Assembly (NCBI GenBank): GCA_023443095.1
Contig: JAEZVV010000120.1
Coordinates: 1 to 6,188, forward strand
DNA length: 6,188 nt
Direction of reading: 5' to 3'
From: Pseudomonadota bacterium
Lineage (GTDB): Bacteria > Pseudomonadota > Gammaproteobacteria > Burkholderiales > Burkholderiaceae_F
Part shown: positions 1 through 6,188 of the stretch, piece after piece
How positions within the stretch are numbered: position 1 is the stretch's first letter
Layout of the letters: every line of letters starts with the position of its first letter
Notes under the pieces: model-generated
The model's input: the letters and a program-made list of their open reading frames with translations, nothing else
What the model was told of the DNA's origin: nothing
Database searches by the model: none
Position numbers and translations under genes: made by a program

Positions 1-317
1 TGATGAGCAACGCGATCCGCTATACCGACGGCGAGGCCGAGCTCAGGATCGAGATCCGCTCGGATCCGCAGCGAATCAGCATCGCCGTAAGCGACCGCGG
101 CATCGGCATCGCCGCCGACCAGCTCGATCGCATCTTCGACAAGTTCTATCAGACCGACATGAGCGCCAGCCGCCGCCGCGGCGGCACCGGACTTGGGCTG
201 GCGATCGCGCGCGGCATCGTCAAAGCGCACCGCGGCCGCCTGAGCGTGACCAGCACGGTCGGCGCGGGCAGCACCTTCACCATCGAACTGCCGCAAGAGG
301 CGATGAAACCGCTGTGA
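1..317 (+). CDS. Sensor histidine kinase, C-terminal ATP-binding domain (5' end outside window)
   Basis: This is the catalytic end of a membrane-type sensor kinase that binds ATP and phosphorylates its own histidine before passing the phosphate to the response regulator encoded next. About 104 residues are visible, and the frame is open to the left edge (bases 1-2 end an earlier codon), so the ATG at 3 is internal. HATPase_c motifs appear in order: N box (SNAIRYT, visible residues 2-8), G1 box (SDRGIGI, 30-36), F box (FDKFYQ, 45-50) and G2 box (GGTGLGL, 60-66), followed by the usual C-terminal strand ending TFTIELP. The histidine dimerisation domain, membrane segments and sensor domain lie outside the window, so the signal is unknown. 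The stop codon overlaps the start of the regulator gene by four bases, which indicates one operon with the kinase first. The family call is firm; no specific name is possible. Confidence 0.95.
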   Translation, partial: MSNAIRYTDGEAELRIEIRSDPQRISIAVSDRGIGIAADQLDRIFDKFYQTDMSASRRRGGTGLGLAIARGIVKAHRGRLSVTSTVGAGSTFTIELPQEAMKPL

Positions 318-1033
318 AATCCACTCGCATCCTGATCGTCGACGACGAACCGAAAATCGTCCACCTGCTCGCCGCCAACCTCCAATCCTGGGGCTTCTCG
401 ACGCTGGGCCGACACAGCGGCGCCGAGGCGGTCGCGGCGATCAAGCGCCACCGTCCCGACCTGGTCCTGCTCGATCTGATGATGCCGGGCATGGACGGTT
501 TTGCCACCCTGAGGGCGATCCGCGAGTTCAGCCGGGTACCGGTGATCTTCGTCAGCGCGCGCGACCAGACGATAGACAAGATCACCGGTTTCGAGCTCGG
601 CGCCGACGATTATGTCGCCAAGCCCTTCGTGCTCGACGAACTGCTCGCCCGCATCCACGCCGTCCTGCGCCGCTCGAGCGAGTCCCCGTTCGACCTTCCC
701 GGCGCCTGCAGCGAACTCGTCAACGGCCCGCTGCGGATCGACCTGGCCGAACACCGCGTCTGGGTCGGCGCGAGCGAGCTGCACCTGACCAATGTCGAGT
801 TCAAGCTGCTCGCGACGCTGATGAAAAAGGTCGGCGCCGTGATGACCCATGAATGGCTGCTGGCAACGGTCTGGGGCAAGGAGCACATCGACCATCCGCA
901 ATGGCTGCGGGTGGCGGTGACCCGGGTCCGCGCCAAGATCCGGGCGGTCGACCCGGCGGCCGACCTGATCGAGACCTGCCACGGCGTCGGTTATTCCGTG
1001 CGCCGCGCCGAGCCGGTCGCGAGTGGCAGCTAA
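314..1033 (+). CDS. OmpR/PhoB-family DNA-binding response regulator
   Basis: This is the cytoplasmic response regulator partnered with the upstream kinase; phosphorylation should control its DNA binding. The 239-residue length is normal for the family. The receiver domain (about 5-119) has the acidic pair D10/D11, the phospho-acceptor D54 in LLDLMMPGMDG, S81 and K103 (AKPF). The C-terminal winged helix (about 136-230) carries LTNVEFKLLATL, a recognition-helix region WLRVAVTRVRAKI and the wing ending GVGYSVR. The start is GTG at 314, inside the four-base GTGA overlap with the kinase stop. An AAGAGG lies at 295-300, rather far away, so translational coupling to the kinase is likely. The output domain resembles KdpE-like regulators by eye, but no kdp genes are visible and I do not assign a symbol. 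The residue before GVGY is His within ETCHGVGY, where many relatives have Arg. Confidence 0.95.
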   Translation: MKSTRILIVDDEPKIVHLLAANLQSWGFSTLGRHSGAEAVAAIKRHRPDLVLLDLMMPGMDGFATLRAIREFSRVPVIFVSARDQTIDKITGFELGADDYVAKPFVLDELLARIHAVLRRSSESPFDLPGACSELVNGPLRIDLAEHRVWVGASELHLTNVEFKLLATLMKKVGAVMTHEWLLATVWGKEHIDHPQWLRVAVTRVRAKIRAVDPAADLIETCHGVGYSVRRAEPVASGS

Positions 1034-1222
1034 AGCGGACAACGTTCCCGACCTGGCCGCACTTTTTCCTGCGGCTCCTCTCGATGGGCGCGAACCGCTT
1101 GGCATCGCGGCTCGCCTTCTTCACGCTTGCGCAGCTCGCGCTCGCGCACTCGACTCCCGGCCGGCCCGCGACGCTGAAACCGGTCTCGCTCTTACCCGCC
1201 CTTCAACCTCGAACAAGCCATC

Positions 1223-2089
1223 ATGGACTTTGATGCCTTCATCGAAACCGCGTGGAAAGACCACGCCGATCAGGCCGAAGCCGTAGCTGAGCGCCTGGCC
1301 CGAGCGGCTGCGGACGAGATCCCAACGCCGGCACACGCCATCGCGCTGGCGCAGCTCGCCACGCACGTGTTCGGCGAACATCTCGGTCGCTGTGACGACG
1401 GGATCGCCCTGCTGCTCGCCCTGGGGCAAGCCAGCGCGGCAAAAAACGAGGAAGCAGCGCGCGCGATCGAGCGAAACGTGGCCGTGCTGCGTCTGGTAGG
1501 GGGCGACGAGACCGCGCCCGCGTTTTTTACCGAGCAGGACCGGGCCGCCGTTCTCGCTGGCGCGGCCGCAGCCCTGGCAGGCCGGGGCGATCTGGTGCGA
1601 GCCGGGGCCTGCCTGGCGCAAGCGCAGTCGCTCGCGGCCGAACTCGCCGCGTCATCGCCGGCGCAGCGCGTCTTGGCGGTGGCGGGCAACAACATCGCCG
1701 CCACTCTCGAGGAAAAAACGCAGCTCGACCCCGGGCAAACCGCCGCCATGCTCAAGGCCGCACGTATCGGCCTCGAATCCTGGAAGATCGCCGGCACCTG
1801 GCTCGAGGAAGAACGCGCCCACTGGATGTTGGCGCGCTGCCTCGCGAAAGCCGGTGAGCCCGAAGCGGCCCTGCATCACGCCACCGTCTGCCGCGAGATC
1901 TGCGTCGCCCACCAGGCCCCGGCGTTCGAACACTTCTTTGCCTGCGCCTTGCTCGCCCAGGTGCACACCGCGCTCGGCGCCGAATCGGCGGCCGCGACCT
2001 CGCGCCGCGCCGCCTTAGACTGGCACGCGCAACTGAGCGAGGAAGAACGCGGCTGGTGCGAGCAGGAGTTCGCCGCGCTCGCACCATGA
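1223..2089 (+). CDS. Uncharacterised helical TPR-like protein
   Basis: I do not recognise a named family. The 288-residue product is rich in alanine, leucine and glutamate, with no signal peptide or membrane segment, so it is probably cytoplasmic. It reads as a stack of amphipathic helices. The clearest TPR-like helical pairs are around residues 108-141 (repeated Ala/Leu, then RGDLVRAGACLAQAQSL) and 198-265 (RAHWMLARCLAKAGEPEAAL, then a Cys/His-containing helix and FFACALLAQVHTALGAESAA). Such repeats usually bind other proteins. The start at ATG 1223 has no clear Shine-Dalgarno sequence, and the bases just upstream have low coding character. Coding is supported by strong G/C bias at third positions over the whole length. 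Three six-base A or T runs (1441-1446, 1523-1528, 1711-1716) stand out against the G+C-rich background. It follows the two-component operon in the same direction after a 189-base gap, so a shared role is possible but unproven. Confidence 0.8.
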   Translation: MDFDAFIETAWKDHADQAEAVAERLARAAADEIPTPAHAIALAQLATHVFGEHLGRCDDGIALLLALGQASAAKNEEAARAIERNVAVLRLVGGDETAPAFFTEQDRAAVLAGAAAALAGRGDLVRAGACLAQAQSLAAELAASSPAQRVLAVAGNNIAATLEEKTQLDPGQTAAMLKAARIGLESWKIAGTWLEEERAHWMLARCLAKAGEPEAALHHATVCREICVAHQAPAFEHFFACALLAQVHTALGAESAAATSRRAALDWHAQLSEEERGWCEQEFAALAP

Positions 2090-2186
2090 CCCGCCGGCTG
2101 AAGGCCCACCGACACCCATCGTGGCCGGCGTGGAAGCGCTCTCCGCCGCGTCGACTCTCTCGGCAGCGAGCTCGGCCCGCCCTGTT
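2090..2186. other. Convergent gap between the TPR-like gene and dusA
   Basis: These 97 bases separate two gene 3' ends, where a two-way terminator would be expected. The best pairing is GGCCCAC (2103-2109) with GTGGCC (2121-2126), which leaves one bulged C. An imperfect structure can also be drawn over about 2138-2170. Neither has a T tract on either strand, so I do not call an intrinsic terminator. Confidence 0.4.
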
Positions 2187-3200
<1,014 letters not shown>

Positions 3201-3229
3201 GGCAGGGAAGAAAAACGGGAAAGGGCCGC

Positions 3230-3235
3230 ATTATC
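3230..3235 (-). promoter_or_regulatory. Possible -10 element for dusA
   Basis: On the minus strand these bases read GATAAT, five of six matches to TATAAT, in otherwise G+C-rich DNA. Transcription starting a few bases downstream would give a leader of roughly 25 nucleotides before the GTG at 3200. No good -35 hexamer is present: at 17-base spacing the hexamer is CTGCTG. Spacing and position support the call; the missing -35 weakens it. Confidence 0.35.
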
Positions 3236-3341
3236 GATCAGCGCCGAACCCGCAGCAGCGCGGGAAAGGCCTAGCGCCTGCCGTTGGGGTGCGGCGACGG
3301 CGCCGCTGCGGCACACTTCGGCCTCGGCCTTTCATGCATCG

Positions 3342-3347
3342 AGGAGG
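3342..3347 (+). promoter_or_regulatory. Strong Shine-Dalgarno sequence for the yeaO-like gene
   Basis: A full AGGAGG lies four bases before the ATG at 3352. It fixes that start in preference to an in-frame ATG at 3289, which would add 21 arginine-rich residues not found in the family. It is the only consensus Shine-Dalgarno sequence I find ahead of any gene in the window. Confidence 0.8.
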
Positions 3348-3351
3348 CGCC

Positions 3352-3702
3352 ATGGACATCCGCATCAAACGCGCTTACACCGCTCCGGCGGCCGACGACG
3401 GCCAGCGCATCCTGGTCGACCGCCTGTGGCCGCGCGGAATTTCCAAGGAAAACGCCCACCTCGACCTCTGGCTCAAGGACATCTCGCCTTCGACCGAGCT
3501 GCGCCAGACCTTCCATCACGATCCCAACCGTTTCGACGAGTTCGTCGAGGCCTACCGGGCCGAACTCGCGGCCAATCCCCAGGCCGTTGCCCAGCTCCGC
3601 GCCCTGGCGGCCCGGGGGCGGGTAACCCTGATCTACGGCGCCAAGGACGAAGTCGACAACAACGCGGTGGTCCTGCGCGACTACCTGCTCGCGCACCGCT
3701 AG
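3352..3702 (+). CDS. yeaO: YeaO-like DUF488 family protein
   Basis: The product is a small soluble protein of the DUF488 family, whose biochemical role is not established as far as I know. The 116 residues match E. coli YeaO in length and pattern: an N-terminal strand IKRAY (5-9), the family signature ILVDRLWPRGISK (20-32), SPSTELRQTFHHDP (45-58), LIYGAKDEVDNNAVVL (93-108) and a C-terminal helix. The start is set by the AGGAGG at 3342-3347. The gene is divergent from dusA and ends 10 bases from the convergent DUF2788 gene, so it is probably transcribed alone. Two hairpin-forming repeats lie upstream, CCCGC/GCGGG at 3249-3264 and GCGGCG/CGCCGC at 3291-3306; I cannot tell whether they act in regulation. 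The family call is firm; the function remains open. Confidence 0.93.
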   Translation: MDIRIKRAYTAPAADDGQRILVDRLWPRGISKENAHLDLWLKDISPSTELRQTFHHDPNRFDEFVEAYRAELAANPQAVAQLRALAARGRVTLIYGAKDEVDNNAVVLRDYLLAHR

Positions 3703-3712
3703 CCCGGCCGGC

Positions 3713-3925
3713 TCAACGCTCCATGAACCACTGCATCACGGTCTTGGCGATGAAGCCCAACATGCCGAAGGACAGGACGAAGAACAACACGAAGGTGCCA
3801 AGGCGGCCGGCGCGAGATTCGCGCGCCAGTTTCCAGATGATGAAAAGCATCAGGCCGATGAAACCGCCCACGCCCCAGGTCAGTCCGAAGTGTGCGACCT
3901 GGTCTTCCGTATAACCGAACAACAT
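3713..3925 (-). CDS. DUF2788 family small inner-membrane protein
   Basis: This 70-residue protein has two predicted membrane helices, about 15-33 (TWGVGGFIGLMLFIIW) and 43-62 (GTFVLFFVLSFGMLGFIAK), joined by a short basic loop (KLARESRAGR). A polar N-terminus of about 14 residues and a short C-terminal tail complete it. The length, the two-helix layout and the KLARESRAGRLGTF loop match what I recall of DUF2788, a betaproteobacterial and gammaproteobacterial family of unknown function. The ATG at 3925 lacks a clear Shine-Dalgarno sequence. It starts 23 bases after the DUF2189 gene on the same strand, so co-transcription is likely. Its 3' end faces the yeaO-like gene with a 10-base gap and no room for a separate terminator. 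The family assignment is from memory and could not be searched. Confidence 0.85.
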   Translation of the reverse strand: MLFGYTEDQVAHFGLTWGVGGFIGLMLFIIWKLARESRAGRLGTFVLFFVLSFGMLGFIAKTVMQWFMER

Positions 3926-3948
3926 GCTTCACGATCCCCACCGCACCA

Positions 3949-4743
3949 TCAATCACGCAGCGGCAAATAATCCGCATCGACGAGCGCGCGGTAGAGATGC
4001 CAGGTGGCGCAACCCGCCACCGGCACGACGAAGATGAAACCCAGCATCGCCGTGGCGATGCCAACAAGGCTGGCGACCAGAATCAGCGCCGCCCACAGAC
4101 CCATCACGAGCGGATTGTCGCCCACCGCGCGAACGCTGGTCAGGATCGCCCGGCGCAGGCCGATCCGGCGCTCGAGCAGCAGCGGGACGGACACCGCCGT
4201 CACCGCAAACACCGTCGCCGCTCCCAGGCCGCCAAGCAGGGTCCACAAGACAAAGAGCTGGTCGCCCTGGCCCAGCACCACGTAACGCAGCAAGGCCTCG
4301 GGTTCGGTGATCGGTACACGGATGAAAAGGCCGAACACCAGCGCCGAAAATCCGACCCAGGCCAGCGCGGCGAGAGCGAGCAGCAGCCCCAGCTGAACCA
4401 GGGGCGGCGCCCCGCGCCGCCATGCGGCCCAAACATCGGCGAACTGCCCTTGCCGCCCTGCTTCGTGCTGCCGCGCCAGTTCGTAAAGCCCGGTGGCGAG
4501 GATAGGCGCCACCAGCACGAAAACCGACAAGCCGCCCGGCAGCAGCGCCGGCCAGACCCCGGCCAGGGCCAGCACCAGAATCCCGCCCGCGACTGCCAGT
4601 GCCCCGTGCATCAGGGTCGGCCCGGGCGCCGCCGCCACGTCGCCTATAGCGCGGCCCAGGCAGCGGCCCAGCTCGGCCAGGGTGATCTTGCGCACCGGCG
4701 GCAAATCGAGCGGCGGATCACTCAGCGCGGCGAGAGCAGGCAT
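3949..4743 (-). CDS. DUF2189 family integral membrane protein
   Basis: This is a 264-residue polytopic membrane protein of unknown function. After a short proline-rich N-terminus comes VRKITLAELGRCLGRAIGD (17-35), the conserved opening of DUF2189 as I recall it. Hydrophobic segments follow at about 45-64, 69-88, 116-140, 165-190 and 212-240, so five or six membrane passes are likely. Family-like stretches include ATGLYELARQHEAG (83-96), VPLLLERRIGLRRAI (186-200) and ATWHLYRALVDADY (246-259) at the C-terminus. The frame stays open upstream to 4992, but that part is antisense to the LysR gene and has no family match. The ATG at 4743 is preceded by GGAG six bases away (4750-4753 on the plus strand), which decides the start. 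It lies 74 bases after the LysR gene and 23 bases before the DUF2788 gene on the same strand, so it may be read with either. Confidence 0.9.
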   Translation of the reverse strand: MPALAALSDPPLDLPPVRKITLAELGRCLGRAIGDVAAAPGPTLMHGALAVAGGILVLALAGVWPALLPGGLSVFVLVAPILATGLYELARQHEAGRQGQFADVWAAWRRGAPPLVQLGLLLALAALAWVGFSALVFGLFIRVPITEPEALLRYVVLGQGDQLFVLWTLLGGLGAATVFAVTAVSVPLLLERRIGLRRAILTSVRAVGDNPLVMGLWAALILVASLVGIATAMLGFIFVVPVAGCATWHLYRALVDADYLPLRD

Positions 4744-4817
4744 GGCGAACTCCGGCAGGGGCGGAAGGCCCGAGCTTAGCCAAGTCGGTCGCCACACGGG
4801 AATTGGCCCCGGCCGCC

Positions 4818-5729
4818 TCAGGGCAAAAGCGCCGGAGTCTGCCGCCACCGGACCTGCAGCCATTCGAGCACCGCGCGGACAAGCCGGGTCGGGTGGCGCG
4901 AAGGCAGACGCAGCGCGTAAAGCTCGATACCGGGCACCTGCCAGTCGGGCAGGACGCGCACCAGGCGGCCGGCCGCCAGGTCGTCGACGCACCGGTAGAG
5001 CGACGCGCCGACCTCGATCCCGGCACCGCTCATGACGGCTGCCGTCAGCCCGGCGCCGTTGTTCGAGCTGAAAGTGCTGCCAAAACGCAACACCACCTGT
5101 TCTTCTCCGCGGCAGGCCGACAGCGGGCGAATCGTGTCACGTTTGGTGTAGACCACGCCGCGGTGCTGGAGCAGGTCGCGCGGGTGCTGCGGCACGCCGT
5201 GCTCCGCGAGGTACTGCGGGGTCGCGACCATCACACGGGCGCAGGCGCCGAGCCGGGTGGCGATGTAACGGTCGTCGTCGATCGGGGTCCAGCGGAAAGC
5301 GAGGTCGATCGCCTCGGCCACCAGGTCGATCGAGCGGCCAACCGTGAGAAGTTCGATCTTGACCGCCGGGTTGTTCCCCTGAAAGCCCGCCAGCCAGGGC
5401 GAAAAGAGGTCGATCCCGATGGTCGGCGGGCAGGCGATGCGCAGCGTGCCCGACAACTCGCTCTCCCCCGCGAGTTCCTCCTTGAGCTTGTCGATGCCTT
5501 CGACCAGCGGCCGCATCTCGGCGTAAGCACGTTCGCCCGCGCTGCTCAGACGCAGGCCTTGCGGGGTGCGCTGCAGCAGGTCGATCCCGAGCGAACGTTC
5601 GAGCGCGCTCAGCTGGCGGCTCAAGGCCGAAGGGTCGTGGCGAGACTCCTGCGCCGCCCGCCCCAGGCTGCCGAGATCGGCCACGCGGAAGAACAGGCGC
5701 CAGGCGGCCAGGTCATCGCTCTTTTCCAT
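4818..5729 (-). CDS. LysR-type transcriptional regulator
   Basis: This is a 303-residue DNA-binding regulator of normal length for the family. The N-terminal winged helix-turn-helix covers about residues 6-65: LFFRVADLGSLGRAAQESRH, then PSALSRQLSALERSLGIDLLQRT and LRLSSAGERAY. A linker helix (about 66-90) leads to the effector-binding domain, which starts at GTLRIACPPTIGIDL (94-108) and resembles the periplasmic-binding-protein fold of CrgA-like members. The sequence does not reveal the ligand. The ATG at 5729 gives the usual short lead into the helix-turn-helix; no Shine-Dalgarno sequence is visible before it. The divergent EamA permease gene 135 bases away is its most likely target, with autoregulation common in this family. 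The membrane protein gene starting at 4743 lies downstream on the same strand and could also be co-transcribed. Confidence 0.95.
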   Translation of the reverse strand: MEKSDDLAAWRLFFRVADLGSLGRAAQESRHDPSALSRQLSALERSLGIDLLQRTPQGLRLSSAGERAYAEMRPLVEGIDKLKEELAGESELSGTLRIACPPTIGIDLFSPWLAGFQGNNPAVKIELLTVGRSIDLVAEAIDLAFRWTPIDDDRYIATRLGACARVMVATPQYLAEHGVPQHPRDLLQHRGVVYTKRDTIRPLSACRGEEQVVLRFGSTFSSNNGAGLTAAVMSGAGIEVGASLYRCVDDLAAGRLVRVLPDWQVPGIELYALRLPSRHPTRLVRAVLEWLQVRWRQTPALLP

Positions 5730-5755
5730 GGGGCCATGCTAGGCGATCAGGTCGA

Positions 5756-5779
5756 CCGGCTTCCAGCCGGGTTTCCCGG
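5756..5779. repeat. Two overlapping, mutually exclusive hairpins upstream of the LysR gene
   Basis: CCGGCT (5756-5761) pairs with AGCCGG (5765-5770) around a three-base loop, and CCGGG (5767-5771) pairs with CCCGG (5775-5779) around TTT. The two stems share bases 5767-5770, so only one can form at a time. They lie 27-50 bases before the LysR start codon and would be in its leader RNA if transcription begins further upstream. An 8-base palindrome GGTCGACC (5750-5757) adjoins them. The pairings are seen directly; any regulatory role is a guess. Confidence 0.4.
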
Positions 5780-5798
5780 GAGAGCCGGCCGCCCTTGC

Positions 5799-5812
5799 TA
5801 TCGGTCACGATA
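5799..5812. promoter_or_regulatory. Candidate LysR-type operator
   Basis: TATCG-GTCA-CGATA is a perfect inverted repeat with 5-base arms and a 4-base spacer, placed near the middle of the divergent LysR/permease gap. LysR-type regulators usually bind dyads of the form T-N11-A; here the outermost pair is T-N12-A, one base longer. Position and symmetry make it the best operator candidate, but no second copy was found to support it. Confidence 0.35.
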
Positions 5813-5834
5813 CGGCCTGGCTTTCGATCGCGCC

Positions 5835-5846
5835 GCCGGCGCCGGC
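5835..5846. repeat. 12-base palindrome before the EamA gene
   Basis: GCCGGCGCCGGC is a perfect palindrome and also a tandem copy of GCCGGC, 18 bases before the permease start codon. Such sequences arise easily in G+C-rich DNA, so significance is uncertain. Confidence 0.3.
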
Positions 5847-5864
5847 CTGCCACAATCGCCCGCC

Positions 5865-6188
5865 ATGTTTCGCCATTTCGCCGCCCGCCACTGCGCCCGT
5901 CTCTCGGCCTTTCTCCACCAGCTCAGCCCCCACGCCCGCGCCGTCGGCCTGATGGCGCTGGTCGCCCTGCTGTGGTCGCTCGCCGGCGTGGTCAGCCGCT
6001 ATCTCTCGCCCACCCTGATGGCCGAGGGCAAGTTCGAGATCGTCTTCTGGCGCAGCGCCTTCGCCGCCTTGTTCGTGTTCGTGATGCTCACGCGCCAGGG
6101 CTTCGACCTGCGCCGCTGGCTGCGCGACGCCGGCGTGGCCGGCATCGTCTCGGCCTCGTGCTGGGCCGGCATGTTCACTGCCTACATG
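5865..6188 (+). CDS. EamA/DMT-superfamily permease, N-terminal part (runs off the right edge)
   Basis: This begins an inner-membrane permease of the drug/metabolite transporter superfamily, typically a ten-helix exporter of amino acids, metabolites or drugs. The 108 codons from ATG 5865 to the window end have no stop. A basic N-terminus of about 25 residues precedes helix 1 (about 26-47, VGLMALVALLWSLAGVVSRYL). Helix 2 is about 58-76 and begins with the typical EIVFWRSAFAALF pattern, followed by a basic loop and helix 3 (about 88-107). The LLWSLAG and FWR motifs fit the EamA repeat. No Shine-Dalgarno sequence precedes the ATG; a second in-frame ATG at codon 30 falls inside helix 1, so the first is preferred. 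It is divergent from the LysR gene, which probably controls it. The substrate cannot be told from this fragment. Confidence 0.88.
   Translation, partial: MFRHFAARHCARLSAFLHQLSPHARAVGLMALVALLWSLAGVVSRYLSPTLMAEGKFEIVFWRSAFAALFVFVMLTRQGFDLRRWLRDAGVAGIVSASCWAGMFTAYM

Noticed and set aside
149..1105. A 318-codon minus-strand frame opposite the response regulator.
   Set aside because: It is antisense to a confidently identified gene, has no family resemblance, and is explained by G/C-rich third positions.
1441..1447. An A AAA AAC heptamer in the correct frame for -1 ribosomal frameshifting in the TPR-like gene.
   Set aside because: The -1 frame gives an Arg-rich product with no domain, and no clear downstream stimulatory structure was seen. 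The tract is probably chance.
2103..2126. GGCCCAC/GTGGCC hairpin as a terminator between the TPR-like gene and dusA.
   Set aside because: The stem has a bulge and a long loop, and no T tract follows on either strand.
3892..4779. A 295-codon plus-strand frame rich in Gln, Arg and His opposite the DUF2189 gene.
   Set aside because: Its low-complexity polar composition is what the reverse complement of hydrophobic membrane codons gives; the minus-strand gene is the real one.
4744..4992. An upstream in-frame extension of the DUF2189 gene by 83 codons.
   Set aside because: It overlaps the LysR coding sequence, is Arg/Pro-rich without family match, and the ATG at 4743 has a well-spaced GGAG.
5795..5807. 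A T-N11-A match that could be read as a standard LysR box.
   Set aside because: The flanking bases have no dyad symmetry; the overlapping inverted repeat at 5799-5812 is the better candidate.
5851..5856. CACAAT just before the EamA gene as a -10 element for a nearly leaderless transcript.
   Set aside because: It has only four matches to consensus and no -35 hexamer at 16-18 bases.

Overview
The window is G+C-rich, roughly two thirds by eye, and densely coded, with G or C strongly preferred at third codon positions. The gene set (DusA, a YeaO-type DUF488 protein, DUF2788, DUF2189, OmpR-type and LysR-type regulators, an EamA permease) reads as a betaproteobacterial chromosome, perhaps Rhodocyclales or Burkholderiales. 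That placement is inferred from gene content and protein style. I see no rRNA, tRNA, insertion sequence, integrase, CRISPR array or phage gene.

Layout. Bases 1-317 hold the C-terminal ATP-binding end of a sensor histidine kinase that begins before the window. It overlaps by four bases an OmpR/PhoB-type response regulator (314-1033). A 189-base gap follows, then an unrecognised 288-residue, alanine-rich, probably all-helical TPR-like protein (1223-2089). It converges on dusA (2187-3200, minus strand), which encodes tRNA-dihydrouridine(20/20a) synthase. Across a 151-base divergent gap lies a yeaO-like DUF488 gene (3352-3702, plus) with the best Shine-Dalgarno sequence in the window. It converges, 10 bases apart, on a minus-strand run: a LysR-type regulator (4818-5729), a DUF2189 membrane protein (3949-4743) and a DUF2788 small membrane protein (3713-3925). 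Divergent from the LysR gene, an EamA/DMT-type permease starts at 5865 and runs off the right edge.

How the genes may work together. The kinase and regulator form a two-component system whose signal cannot be read, because the sensor domain lies outside the window. The LysR gene and the divergent permease form a classic regulator/transporter pair, and the 135 bases between them carry several inverted repeats. The DUF2189 and DUF2788 genes are 23 bases apart on the same strand and are probably co-transcribed. dusA and yeaO look like independent housekeeping genes.

I found no convincing undescribed system. The items most worth a second look are the LysR/permease intergenic region with its overlapping hairpins, the DUF2189-DUF2788 membrane pair, and the uncharacterised TPR-like protein downstream of the two-component genes.
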